A DNA stretch of 5,870 bases, taken from contig JBGTMJ010000022.1 in assembly GCA_041743655.1 (NCBI GenBank), forward strand, positions 1-5,870. The letters are read 5' to 3'. The stretch is from JARIHD01 sp041743655 (GTDB lineage Bacteria > Patescibacteriota > Saccharimonadia > Saccharimonadales > UBA4665). The notes under the pieces were generated by a model. It did no database searches and was not told the DNA's origin. It saw only the letters and a list, made by a program, of their open reading frames with translations. Shown here piece by piece: positions 1 to 5,821 of the stretch. The position numbers and the translations under genes are program-made. Within the stretch, counting starts at the first letter, position 1. Each line of letters begins with the position of its first letter.

Positions 1-346
1 TATTGGCTGCACTAGGGCTGACCGTAATCGAGTGTGAGGAGTTATTGGTAAAGAGCTGTTTGCCGTTGGTATCAACTATTTCTACTACATTAATGTTGTG
101 GTCTAAGTCGCTAAAACTGCTAATCTTCTGATCAATCCTAATAGTCCCCGAATCTTGATAGAGTACAAAGGCAGCGCCAATCGGTTGAGTGGCCAGGGAT
201 GCGAATGATTTGGAAGCCTCAACCAGATTGCTACGCAGCGTCTTAGTGTTCTCCTGAACGATTACCAGTGTTATGGCAGCGAACACCGCTACTAGTAATA
301 TGATAAGCAAGAATAAGAATTGGACACGAAGGTTCCAACGCTTCAT
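1..346 (-). CDS. Membrane-anchored sensor protein, N-terminal part (probable sensor histidine kinase), partial
   Basis: The frame opens with ATG at 346-344 and stays open for 115 codons to the left edge, so the C-terminal part is missing. Residues 1-8 are basic (MKRWNLRV) and residues 9-30 are one strongly hydrophobic segment. A polar region that would lie outside the membrane follows, containing ATQPIGAAFVLYQDSG (about 52-67) and VVEIVDTNGKQLF (about 87-99). The second stretch resembles the last strands of PAS/Cache-type extracytoplasmic sensor domains, where a VDxxGK turn is common. This layout fits the front end of a sensor histidine kinase, but a chemoreceptor or diguanylate cyclase front end would look the same, and the deciding domains are outside the window. 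The start lies three bases after the stop of the binding-protein gene and has no clear Shine-Dalgarno site, so translation is probably coupled to that gene. The reading frame is certain; the function is inferred. Confidence 0.75.
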   Translation of the reverse strand, partial: MKRWNLRVQFLFLLIILLVAVFAAITLVIVQENTKTLRSNLVEASKSFASLATQPIGAAFVLYQDSGTIRIDQKISSFSDLDHNINVVEIVDTNGKQLFTNNSSHSITVSPSAAN

Positions 347-349
347 TTG

Positions 350-1987
350 CTATTTCTGATAGACTTTCCAGAAATAAACACCAATACCGGTGCTAGGGAG
401 GTCAATCTCTACATGATATGGTTTGACCAGAACGATATTTCGCGTTTTACTATAGAGAGGAATCGTCGGCACGTTCTTATCTATGTATTGTTCCATTTCT
501 TGCAAAATTGCGATGCGAGCGGTTGGGTCGATAGTGCTACTCGCTTGTTCGGTAAGGCGTGCAATCTCGTCACTGCTGTAGTTTGCGGTGCCGGAGACAG
601 TATTGTTCATGATGTCAAGGCCGTCAAGTGTGTTGGTGGTGTAGCTGAGCCAAAATATATCACCTTCGCCGGCTATTAGCTTGTTCACAAAGGCATCAAA
701 ACCATCAGTCTTAACAGGCTTAATGTTAAAACCGACGGCGTTCAGCTGTTTGGTGATTTCGGTGTCACCGCTACCACTGCCAGCGTAACTTAGGACCAAC
801 GGTGCCGCTGCGTTTGGCACGGTAGACAACAGTTGTTTGGCTTTAGCCGGGTCATACGGAATATTACGGATAGAAGGGTCGTGACCCGGAATAGCGGGAG
901 GTATTAGCTGGTTGACTTGGGCACCAGATATACCACCCCCAGCTTTCAAAATGGCAGGGATATCCAATGCGTAAGCGGCAGCTTGGCGAGCGGCCAGCGA
1001 TTGCAAAGGCGAGCCAGCCTTCTCAAGGTTGAGCTGGAGATAGGTTACGCCAAGATCGGGAACACTGATAAGCTGAGAGTTCTTAATTTTTGCCACGTGC
1101 TCCTTGGTGCCAAGGTCACCGGCTATGTCAAACCGACCGTTGATAATACCAGCTACCAGCTGGTCGTCATCGCCCACTGCTTCAATGTGGACGGACCGGG
1201 TATAGACATGACCGCCCCAGTAACCATCAAAAGCTGCTAAGTTCAGGAATGTGACGCTAGGGTCTGTGTTAACGGTTTTGACGATGTACGGACCGGTACC
1301 GGCATTTGGGTCACCTAAGGTAGCCTTTGAATCCAGTATATATAGGAATGTCAGCCGATTCAGCAAGACTGGATCAGGGCCATCAGTGGTAATCTTTATT
1401 TGGTAAGGATTAACTACTTCTACTTGCTTGATAGTGCTAGCCAGCGCCAGATTTGTATTACGGTTATTATTGCCCTGGTGAGCCACTGCGTAATCCAGAC
1501 TATATTTAACATCATCAGCCGTCATAATACGCCCACTATGGAACTTAACACCATGGCGTAGATCAAAAATCCACGTTGTATTGTTTGGGTTCGACCAACT
1601 GGTGGCGAGTAAGGGTACGATCTTGGTTTGCTTCTCATACTTCACTAAACCCTCGAACATCTGAGCAGCAATCAGATTGCCGTTGTTAGTATCGACGGTC
1701 TGAGTGGGGTACAAGGGGGTTAAGTTGCCACTATCACGGAAACCATAGGTTAAATATGAGATGTCTTTTTTGACGATGACAGTTTGACGCTTGCTTGAGC
1801 GCACTAAGTAACCACTAATCATGGCCAATACCAATACTATCAAACTAATAAATATAATCAGTTTGATTTTACGCCCCGTGCTCCTAGCTGGACCGGTTGA
1901 AGTGCTTGGTGGCGTAGTTGGAACAGTATCGGGAACTATAGGTGGTTCTTGTTGGGGATCAGGTTGATTTGGTAATATGTCTTGCAT
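350..1987 (-). CDS. Membrane-anchored ABC-type peptide substrate-binding protein (SBP family 5)
   Basis: A 545-residue extracytoplasmic solute-binding protein of the oligopeptide/dipeptide type (SBP_bac_5). Family signs are clear: QMFEGLVKYEKQT (about 109-121), LATSW (127-131), the strand and loop WIFDLRHGVKFHSG (139-152) followed by TADDVKYSLD (156-165), the GTGPYIV turn (230-236), YDPAKAKQLL (378-387) near the hinge, and the C-terminal VPTIPLYSK (506-514). The N-terminus is unusual. Residues 1-38 are rich in proline, threonine and serine, a KIKLI...SGYLV membrane segment lies at about 40-62, and there is no lipobox cysteine. The protein therefore looks anchored by an uncleaved helix with a short cytoplasmic tail rather than as a lipoprotein. 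The family delivers peptides to ABC permeases, but none is encoded nearby; the next gene starts three bases downstream and looks like a sensor. Initiation is at ATG with only a minimal GGTG as possible Shine-Dalgarno. Confidence 0.93.
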   Translation of the reverse strand: MQDILPNQPDPQQEPPIVPDTVPTTPPSTSTGPARSTGRKIKLIIFISLIVLVLAMISGYLVRSSKRQTVIVKKDISYLTYGFRDSGNLTPLYPTQTVDTNNGNLIAAQMFEGLVKYEKQTKIVPLLATSWSNPNNTTWIFDLRHGVKFHSGRIMTADDVKYSLDYAVAHQGNNNRNTNLALASTIKQVEVVNPYQIKITTDGPDPVLLNRLTFLYILDSKATLGDPNAGTGPYIVKTVNTDPSVTFLNLAAFDGYWGGHVYTRSVHIEAVGDDDQLVAGIINGRFDIAGDLGTKEHVAKIKNSQLISVPDLGVTYLQLNLEKAGSPLQSLAARQAAAYALDIPAILKAGGGISGAQVNQLIPPAIPGHDPSIRNIPYDPAKAKQLLSTVPNAAAPLVLSYAGSGSGDTEITKQLNAVGFNIKPVKTDGFDAFVNKLIAGEGDIFWLSYTTNTLDGLDIMNNTVSGTANYSSDEIARLTEQASSTIDPTARIAILQEMEQYIDKNVPTIPLYSKTRNIVLVKPYHVEIDLPSTGIGVYFWKVYQK

Positions 1988-2023
1988 AAGAACACCAACT
2001 AATTGTTGCTATATTGCTTACGC

Positions 2024-2046
2024 TAATTATGATGACTTGATAATTA
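2024..2046. promoter_or_regulatory. Inverted repeat, candidate operator of the binding-protein operon
   Basis: TAATTAT at 2024-2030 and ATAATTA at 2040-2046 form a perfect 7-bp dyad with a 9-bp spacer (GATGACTTG). The dyad covers the -10 element and most of the -10/-35 spacer of the minus-strand promoter, a position where a bound dimer would block or remodel polymerase. Both arms are AT-only, so chance occurrence in an AT-rich intergenic region is possible. Confidence 0.4.
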
Positions 2047-2053
2047 TTGTCAA
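2026..2053 (-). promoter_or_regulatory. Promoter of the binding-protein/sensor operon
   Basis: On the minus strand a consensus -35 TTGACA (2053-2048) is followed after 16 bp by CATAAT (2031-2026), matching the sigma-70 type -10 at five of six positions. Transcription would start near 2019, giving a leader of about 32 nt before the ATG at 1987. The -35 stands back to back with that of the divergent gene, with 22 bp between the two hexamers. Confidence 0.65.
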
Positions 2054-2075
2054 CAGATTAAAGTATAGCAATGGT

Positions 2076-2104
2076 TTGACAACCGTATATTAAAACAATA
2101 ATAG
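2076..2104 (+). promoter_or_regulatory. Promoter of the 159-residue exported protein gene
   Basis: A consensus -35 TTGACA lies at 2076-2081. The -10 is less certain: AATAAT at 2097-2102 matches five of six positions with a short 15-bp spacer, while TAATAG at 2099-2104 has a 17-bp spacer and a poorer match. Either would give a short leader that includes the ribosome binding site at 2117-2124. Confidence 0.5.
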
Positions 2105-2116
2105 TAAGCTCCAACT

Positions 2117-2124
2117 AAGGAGAG
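2117..2124 (+). promoter_or_regulatory. Ribosome binding site of the 159-residue protein gene
   Basis: AAGGAGAG lies seven bases before the ATG at 2132. It is the strongest Shine-Dalgarno site at an accepted start in the window, and it fixes the start codon over the in-frame ATG two codons later (2138). Confidence 0.8.
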
Positions 2125-2131
2125 TGTTGTC

Positions 2132-2611
2132 ATGAATATGGAAACAGTGCGCAAGACATTCGTGCTCAGCACATTGGTTTTTCTGGGTGGTGGGGTGGTG
2201 GGGGCTTTTCTTGTCTCACCAAAAACTTGTTTGTCGCCTGCAGCTGAAAGCAAACCTTACAAAGGAGATAAAGCCCTAGGAGCTGAGGACAATGACCGTA
2301 ACACATGGGTTAAGGGTATCGAGGCAACGACTATTAACGCACCGCGTGATGATTCTTATATGGGCCTCACGGTAGGTTTTAGGGATCCGAATAGTCGGAC
2401 TGCCGAGTGGAAGAATAGTGAACCTGTTGGCGGTGAGTCTGACGACAAGATTCAGCTAAAAATAGGCGAAGGGGATGTCCAGTTTAGAATTCAAATACTA
2501 GCTAAGGCCGGCTCTGCGCTTTGTCGTGACATTAAGATGAATACGCCTAGCACAACATTTAGCGATCCTAAACCATTAGATGAACTCCAAGGCACAAAGC
2601 CCGTTTGGTAA
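2132..2611 (+). CDS. Predicted exported or membrane-anchored protein of unknown function, 159 residues
   Basis: I do not recognise the family. The protein begins with a short charged end (METVRK), then one hydrophobic, glycine-rich segment at about 9-29 (VLSTLVFLGGGVVGAFLV), which would act as a signal sequence or a single anchor. No obvious signal peptidase I site follows, so an uncleaved anchor is a little more likely. The remaining 130 residues are polar and probably lie outside the membrane. They contain two lone cysteines, C33 just after the hydrophobic segment and C131, which could pair, and a stretch with beta-strand character at about 107-123 (KIQLKIGEGDVQFRIQI). The gene has its own consensus -35 and a strong ribosome binding site and is transcribed away from the binding-protein operon. 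Its stop is three bases from the stop of the convergent nucleotidyltransferase gene. The coding call rests on signal, membrane segment and frame length, not on homology. Confidence 0.75.
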   Translation: MNMETVRKTFVLSTLVFLGGGVVGAFLVSPKTCLSPAAESKPYKGDKALGAEDNDRNTWVKGIEATTINAPRDDSYMGLTVGFRDPNSRTAEWKNSEPVGGESDDKIQLKIGEGDVQFRIQILAKAGSALCRDIKMNTPSTTFSDPKPLDELQGTKPVW

Positions 2612-2614
2612 AAA

Positions 2615-3418
2615 CTAAACCAAAGCATGGCTCGAAGTTTCCGGTTCGAGAAACGTGACCCCCTGTTGCTCGGATATCTGGATAAAGTTTCCAACTATAC
2701 CTTGTAGCAGTTCAAATTGTTCCATAGTGAAACGCTCGTTGTGACGAAGTTTTTCGCATATCATGGCCCGATCGTATAGCTCTGGTGCAAACTGCTTAAT
2801 ATAGCCCAGTTTTGCAGCATACGACGCTTCAAAGGGAGCGCCCCATAGCATTGCTATACCGTGGGCCAAACGCACGCCCATTTTAGCAAGCCGTTTTGTC
2901 CACCCGCCTAGACCTTCTGGGTTGGTATAGGCCCGGGTTTTGTTTTTTATGTGGCTATTCTTGTATGTAGCGTTAAGTCTTGATACAAAATCGACCGCGT
3001 TTTTGGGAACGGCAAACGAGAAGTCATAAGATTGGCCCCATAGGCATGTACCATCAAGCTCCATGATCATAAGCCTGTAGTTGGTTTTTGGATTGCTGCC
3101 ATTAAATTGAGACTCTGCGATAGTGAGTGCCTCAATGGCACTAAATTCTGCCTTGTAGTCTTCAAAAAGCTCTAATAACGCTTGCTCGCGTAGCTTGTCC
3201 GCATCGAAATCTTGCTGGCGGACAAACCCAATGACGTCAATATCGCTTCCAGCTTTCCATTCTCCTCTTGCAACGCTTCCATTGAAATAAACTGACACCA
3301 AGTTGTTACCATAACAGCCTTTATAGGTGGCTACTATTCGGTCTAACAAGTTCTGTATGTGTCGTGAAAGTGGTTGCTTATTTGTATGCTTTATAACTGT
3401 AATTGGTTCGTGTTTCAT
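2615..3418 (-). CDS. Nucleotidyltransferase-fold protein, aminoglycoside adenylyltransferase (ANT)-like
   Basis: A 267-residue protein with the nucleotidyltransferase signature of the Pol-beta superfamily at about 45-62: FNGSVARGEWKAGSDIDV. This holds the GS pair (47-48) and the metal-binding aspartates D59 and D61 in SDID. The third carboxylate is probably E96 in IEALTI, in the place of the catalytic glutamate of AadA-type enzymes, though E91 is also possible. LDGTCLWGQ (121-129) closes the nucleotidyltransferase core. The rest (about 137-250) is mainly helical, as in the C-terminal bundle of ANT enzymes. The family moves a nucleoside monophosphate onto a small molecule, RNA or protein; the substrate here cannot be told, and antibiotic resistance should not be assumed. 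The protein looks cytoplasmic. The gene is divergent from tsaC, and its ATG lies seven bases after a putative extended -10 without a Shine-Dalgarno site, which suggests a leaderless mRNA. Confidence 0.88.
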   Translation of the reverse strand: MKHEPITVIKHTNKQPLSRHIQNLLDRIVATYKGCYGNNLVSVYFNGSVARGEWKAGSDIDVIGFVRQQDFDADKLREQALLELFEDYKAEFSAIEALTIAESQFNGSNPKTNYRLMIMELDGTCLWGQSYDFSFAVPKNAVDFVSRLNATYKNSHIKNKTRAYTNPEGLGGWTKRLAKMGVRLAHGIAMLWGAPFEASYAAKLGYIKQFAPELYDRAMICEKLRHNERFTMEQFELLQGIVGNFIQISEQQGVTFLEPETSSHALV

Positions 3419-3425
3419 AGCTACT

Positions 3426-3454
3426 ACAATACCATATCCGACTACCTCTGTTAG
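3426..3454 (-). promoter_or_regulatory. Extended -10 promoter of the nucleotidyltransferase gene, putatively leaderless
   Basis: On the minus strand TGG plus TATTGT (3434-3426) forms an extended -10, with CTAACA (3454-3449, four of six matches) 17 bp upstream. Only seven bases separate the -10 from the ATG at 3418, so transcription would begin at or next to the start codon. No Shine-Dalgarno site could fit. Confidence 0.45.
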
Positions 3455-3479
3455 TATCGTGGGCTGCCAGATAGGGTAA

Positions 3480-3488
3480 TGGTATAAT
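3480..3488 (+). promoter_or_regulatory. Extended -10 promoter of tsaC, putatively leaderless
   Basis: TGG followed by a perfect TATAAT (3483-3488) is an extended -10. No good -35 is seen 16-18 bp upstream, which is usual for extended -10 promoters. The ATG begins at 3495, six bases after the -10, so the transcript should start within about one base of the initiation codon. No Shine-Dalgarno sequence is present. Confidence 0.65.
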
Positions 3489-3494
3489 TAACAG

Positions 3495-4103
3495 ATGAAA
3501 CTAATCTGCAACCAGGATCAAGCACAAAGCATGCTGATGGACGGCGGAGTGGGAGTTATGGCGACTGATACGGTATATGGTTTGGTCGCTCGGGCTGAGG
3601 ATAAGGAAGCAGTTGCACATCTCTATGAACTCAAAAAGCGTGAACATAAGCCGGGGACGGTCATTGCTGCAAATACCGGTCAACTGATTGCATTGGGGTT
3701 GAATGAGCAGCACATCAGAACGATTGAACATTTGTGGCCGAACCCGCTCAGCTTGATCATTCCCGCAAGCAACGTGCTTGCATACCTTCATCAAGGGCTG
3801 GACTCGCTCGCAGTACGCATTCCGAAAGACGCAACACTGCAAGCCATGCTAAAACACACCGGCCCACTACTAACCAGTAGCGCTAATCAACCCGGGGAGC
3901 AGCCGGCAGTCAATCTTGAAGAAGCCAAGGCCTACTTTAAAGGTAGTGTAGATTTTTATGTTGACAGTGGAGATCTGTCGGGGCGGGCACCCTCAACCAT
4001 TATTCGTGTCAGCCATAATGGCATAGAGGTTATTCGCGAGGGCGCAGTTACAATAAAAGAGCTAGGTTATTTGGCCGAGCTAAATGCTGCCAGCTTTAAG
4101 TGA
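3495..4103 (+). CDS. tsaC: Threonylcarbamoyl-AMP synthase (TsaC/YrdC/Sua5 family)
   Basis: The 202-residue product is a single YrdC domain that makes threonylcarbamoyl-AMP from threonine, bicarbonate and ATP, the first step of t6A formation at A37 of ANN-decoding tRNAs in the cytoplasm. Family motifs run in order: MATDTVYGLVA (22-32); KKREHKPGTVIAAN (47-60), the basic ATP/bicarbonate segment, close in style to Escherichia coli TsaC; WPNPLSLIIP (81-90); AVRIPKD (106-112); TSSANQPGEQPA (127-138); and GRAPSTIIRV with IREGAV (163-172, 180-185). The length matches the short TsaC type without the C-terminal Sua5 domain. The start is the ATG just after an extended -10 element. The upstream neighbour is divergent and the downstream one convergent, so the gene is transcribed alone. 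Its partners TsaB, TsaD and TsaE are not in the window. It ends with TGA. Confidence 0.95.
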   Translation: MKLICNQDQAQSMLMDGGVGVMATDTVYGLVARAEDKEAVAHLYELKKREHKPGTVIAANTGQLIALGLNEQHIRTIEHLWPNPLSLIIPASNVLAYLHQGLDSLAVRIPKDATLQAMLKHTGPLLTSSANQPGEQPAVNLEEAKAYFKGSVDFYVDSGDLSGRAPSTIIRVSHNGIEVIREGAVTIKELGYLAELNAASFK

Positions 4104-4135
4104 TTTTACTCCAGAATTGCTTACTCCACTTTTTT
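4098..4135 (+). terminator. Weak candidate terminator after tsaC
   Basis: AAGTG (4098-4102) can pair with CACTT (4127-4131), followed directly by the end of a six-T run (4130-4135). The stem is only 5 bp with a 24-nt loop, and no stronger hairpin is seen in the 116-bp convergent spacer 4104-4219. The spacer also carries TTACTCC twice (4106-4112 and 4121-4127). I see no gene in it. Confidence 0.25.
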
Positions 4136-4219
4136 AGCCAAGCCGGGCGCTGTACAATTGATCTAAGGTGAGACATCAAGACAGAAAACATTCCGAATAA
4201 CTCAAGGTAAAGGCGTTAT

Positions 4220-5641
4220 TTACGCATCAAAAGCAGCAAGCTGCTCTCGGATATTATCCATAGATTTATTATCCATATTTCCGTTCACAATAGCACGAAT
4301 GCCCTTAAAGTATTTTTGAGCAACGCGCTGCGTATCTTGTTGTGTCACATTCGCGAATCTACTAAGAACATCATAAACGGGATAAGAAAACTGTCCCCTT
4401 AACCCTAGAGAAGGATACATCTCTCTTGCTAGATAGCCTAGGTGCATGTTTCGCCAACGCTCGCTCGCCTCAAAGCCTGCCTTTATACCCTTGAAGAGTA
4501 TGTGCTTATTGCTATCAAGCTCAGTTGGATCTAGGCCTGAGTTTCTAGTCTTAGCTAAAGTACCGAGTACAGCCTTGAATACGTTATTGATATGTTCTTT
4601 GCTTGTCCTTCCGTTGACTAGAAGAGCCCCGACATTCAAATGACCATTATCTATTTCTGTCCCAACTCCGTATACGAGCGCCTTTTTCTGGTTCCAACGC
4701 AGGTTTGACATAAGTTTAGATGTCGCACCAACCCCTAACTTTATGCTGATAGAGGTCAACGCTGCAGTATCGATATGCCAGGATGGGACAGTACGAAAGC
4801 CAATAGTAAAACTTATTTGTTTATCTTTGTGATTTGTGTCGACGAAGACGACACTATCGCGTTCCGCCGGAGGCGAAGGCAGTTCTTTGCCTTGATAGCT
4901 TTTTCCTGCTGTTATGGGACCGAACTCTTTTTTTGCCAGATGCATGACATCCTCGAAAGGCACATCTCCCGTTATCATAAGAATCATGTTTTTGCCGACA
5001 AGCAGTTCTTGATTGTGCTCAATAATGTCCTCTCGTGTTATCTGTTCCACGGATTCATGTACAGGATGAGCATATGAGCTTCCATGGTAGAACAATTTTC
5101 TGTAAGCATTGGTAAATACGGTGCTTGGCTTGAGCTTTTCAAGATAGATTGCTTCCTTCTCACTCGCAATTTTTTGGTCGTAATACAGTGAGTCTGTGAT
5201 GCATTGCGATATGACGTGCATGGCTAAAGGGACGTCACCAGGATCGCACACGCTAGCGTTGATTGTCATAGTATCGTCGCTTGTCCTTGCGTTTAAAGAA
5301 CCACCTTCTTTACCGATTACATCAAAAATTGCTTCTGTCGTAGGGTAGTCGCGTGCGCCTGCAAGTGCCATATGTTCAGCAAAGTGCGCCAGCCCTCTTT
5401 TATCCATTGGGTCAAAGCGTGAGCCACCAGGTGTGACGAGATCGATATACGCAAAAGGACTAAAACGCTTCTGGACAAGCAGGACTTTCAAGCCATTATC
5501 AAGCTGTTCTCTATATACCTTGACGCCTCTATCCTCGTAGAATTCTTTAGGTTTACCGTCAAATTCTTCCAAGAAAGCATCAACTGCATTTACCGGTTTT
5601 ATCTCATTTGATATTGGTTGCTTGAGCGAGTTTGACGGCAC
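4220..5641 (-). CDS. M16 family zinc metallopeptidase (processing peptidase-like)
   Basis: Numbering is from the GTG at 5641. The LDNGLKVLLV strand (about 47-56) opens the catalytic domain. The inverted zinc motif HFAEH is at 86-90, and the third ligand is E168 in EKEAIYLE, 78 residues after the motif, with the usual second glutamate seven residues before it (E161). The second M16 domain is present: GATSKLMSNLRWNQ followed by ALVYGVGTEIDNG (about 305-332). The two-domain size fits M16B peptidases, which cleave peptides inside a closed chamber formed by paired domains. No signal peptide or membrane segment is seen, so it looks cytoplasmic. The frame is open further, to ATG 5761 or TTG 5767 (515 residues), but neither has a ribosome binding site and those 42 extra residues look unstructured. 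GTG 5641 has AAGGTGA just upstream and is preferred. No partner M16 gene is visible. Confidence 0.9.
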   Translation of the reverse strand: MPSNSLKQPISNEIKPVNAVDAFLEEFDGKPKEFYEDRGVKVYREQLDNGLKVLLVQKRFSPFAYIDLVTPGGSRFDPMDKRGLAHFAEHMALAGARDYPTTEAIFDVIGKEGGSLNARTSDDTMTINASVCDPGDVPLAMHVISQCITDSLYYDQKIASEKEAIYLEKLKPSTVFTNAYRKLFYHGSSYAHPVHESVEQITREDIIEHNQELLVGKNMILMITGDVPFEDVMHLAKKEFGPITAGKSYQGKELPSPPAERDSVVFVDTNHKDKQISFTIGFRTVPSWHIDTAALTSISIKLGVGATSKLMSNLRWNQKKALVYGVGTEIDNGHLNVGALLVNGRTSKEHINNVFKAVLGTLAKTRNSGLDPTELDSNKHILFKGIKAGFEASERWRNMHLGYLAREMYPSLGLRGQFSYPVYDVLSRFANVTQQDTQRVAQKYFKGIRAIVNGNMDNKSMDNIREQLAAFDA

Positions 5642-5644
5642 TAA

Positions 5645-5673
5645 TTCACCTTGGCTAAGAGTATGTATATAAT
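5645..5673 (+). promoter_or_regulatory. Plus-strand promoter reading toward the terminator at 5822
   Basis: TTCACC (5645-5650, four of six matches) is followed after exactly 17 bp by a perfect TATAAT (5668-5673). Transcription would start near 5680. No plus-strand protein gene follows, but a strong plus-strand terminator does, so this may drive a small RNA. The -35 overlaps the peptidase ribosome binding site on the other strand. Confidence 0.45.
5646..5652 (-). promoter_or_regulatory. Ribosome binding site deciding the M16 peptidase start
   Basis: On the minus strand AAGGTGA (5652-5646) stands four bases before GTG at 5641 and is complementary to the anti-Shine-Dalgarno end. The longer starts at 5761 and 5767 have nothing comparable within 20 bases, which favours GTG 5641. 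Confidence 0.5.
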
Positions 5674-5680
5674 CGGATAG

Positions 5681-5707
5681 TCTATAACATAATCCCGAGG
5701 AGTGCAA
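5681..5707 (-). promoter_or_regulatory. Possible promoter of the M16 peptidase gene
   Basis: On the minus strand TGT plus TATAGA (5689-5681) looks like an extended -10, with a poor -35 TTGCAC (5707-5702) 15 bp upstream; TAGACT (5684-5679) at 17 bp is an alternative -10. Either would start transcription about 30 nt before the GTG at 5641. The match is weak. Confidence 0.25.
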
Positions 5708-5821
5708 TAGTTTACCAGGGCACTTATCCCCTAACCGTAGGGAAGACAAAGCATGGATCATATTCAAATGGAGCTACAAGGACGGACCCTAACCCACCTA
5801 CACATCACCTCCATCCAACCA

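Noticed and set aside
320..679. Plus-strand open frame of 119 codons
   Set aside because: It lies opposite the binding-protein gene and the sensor start, has no ribosome binding site and yields an unlikely protein; the minus-strand genes carry clear family motifs.
917..1240. Plus-strand open frame of 107 codons
   Set aside because: It is wholly antisense to the family 5 binding-protein core, so it is a shadow frame.
2050..2253. Minus-strand open frame opposite the 159-residue protein gene
   Set aside because: The plus strand has a strong ribosome binding site and a plausible membrane segment; the minus frame covers the promoter region and has no supporting signal.
3501..3842. Minus-strand open frame of 113 codons, rich in cysteine and histidine
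   Set aside because: It is the antisense shadow of tsaC, whose motifs are unmistakable.
4775..5077. Plus-strand open frame of 100 codons
   Set aside because: It is antisense to the M16 peptidase between the zinc-binding segment and the second domain; no initiation signals.
5764..5805. Minus-strand 13-residue frame starting at the ATG next to a perfect GGAGGTGAT
   Set aside because: The Shine-Dalgarno match lies almost against the ATG, too close to direct initiation there. No attenuator-like structure was seen between it and the peptidase gene.
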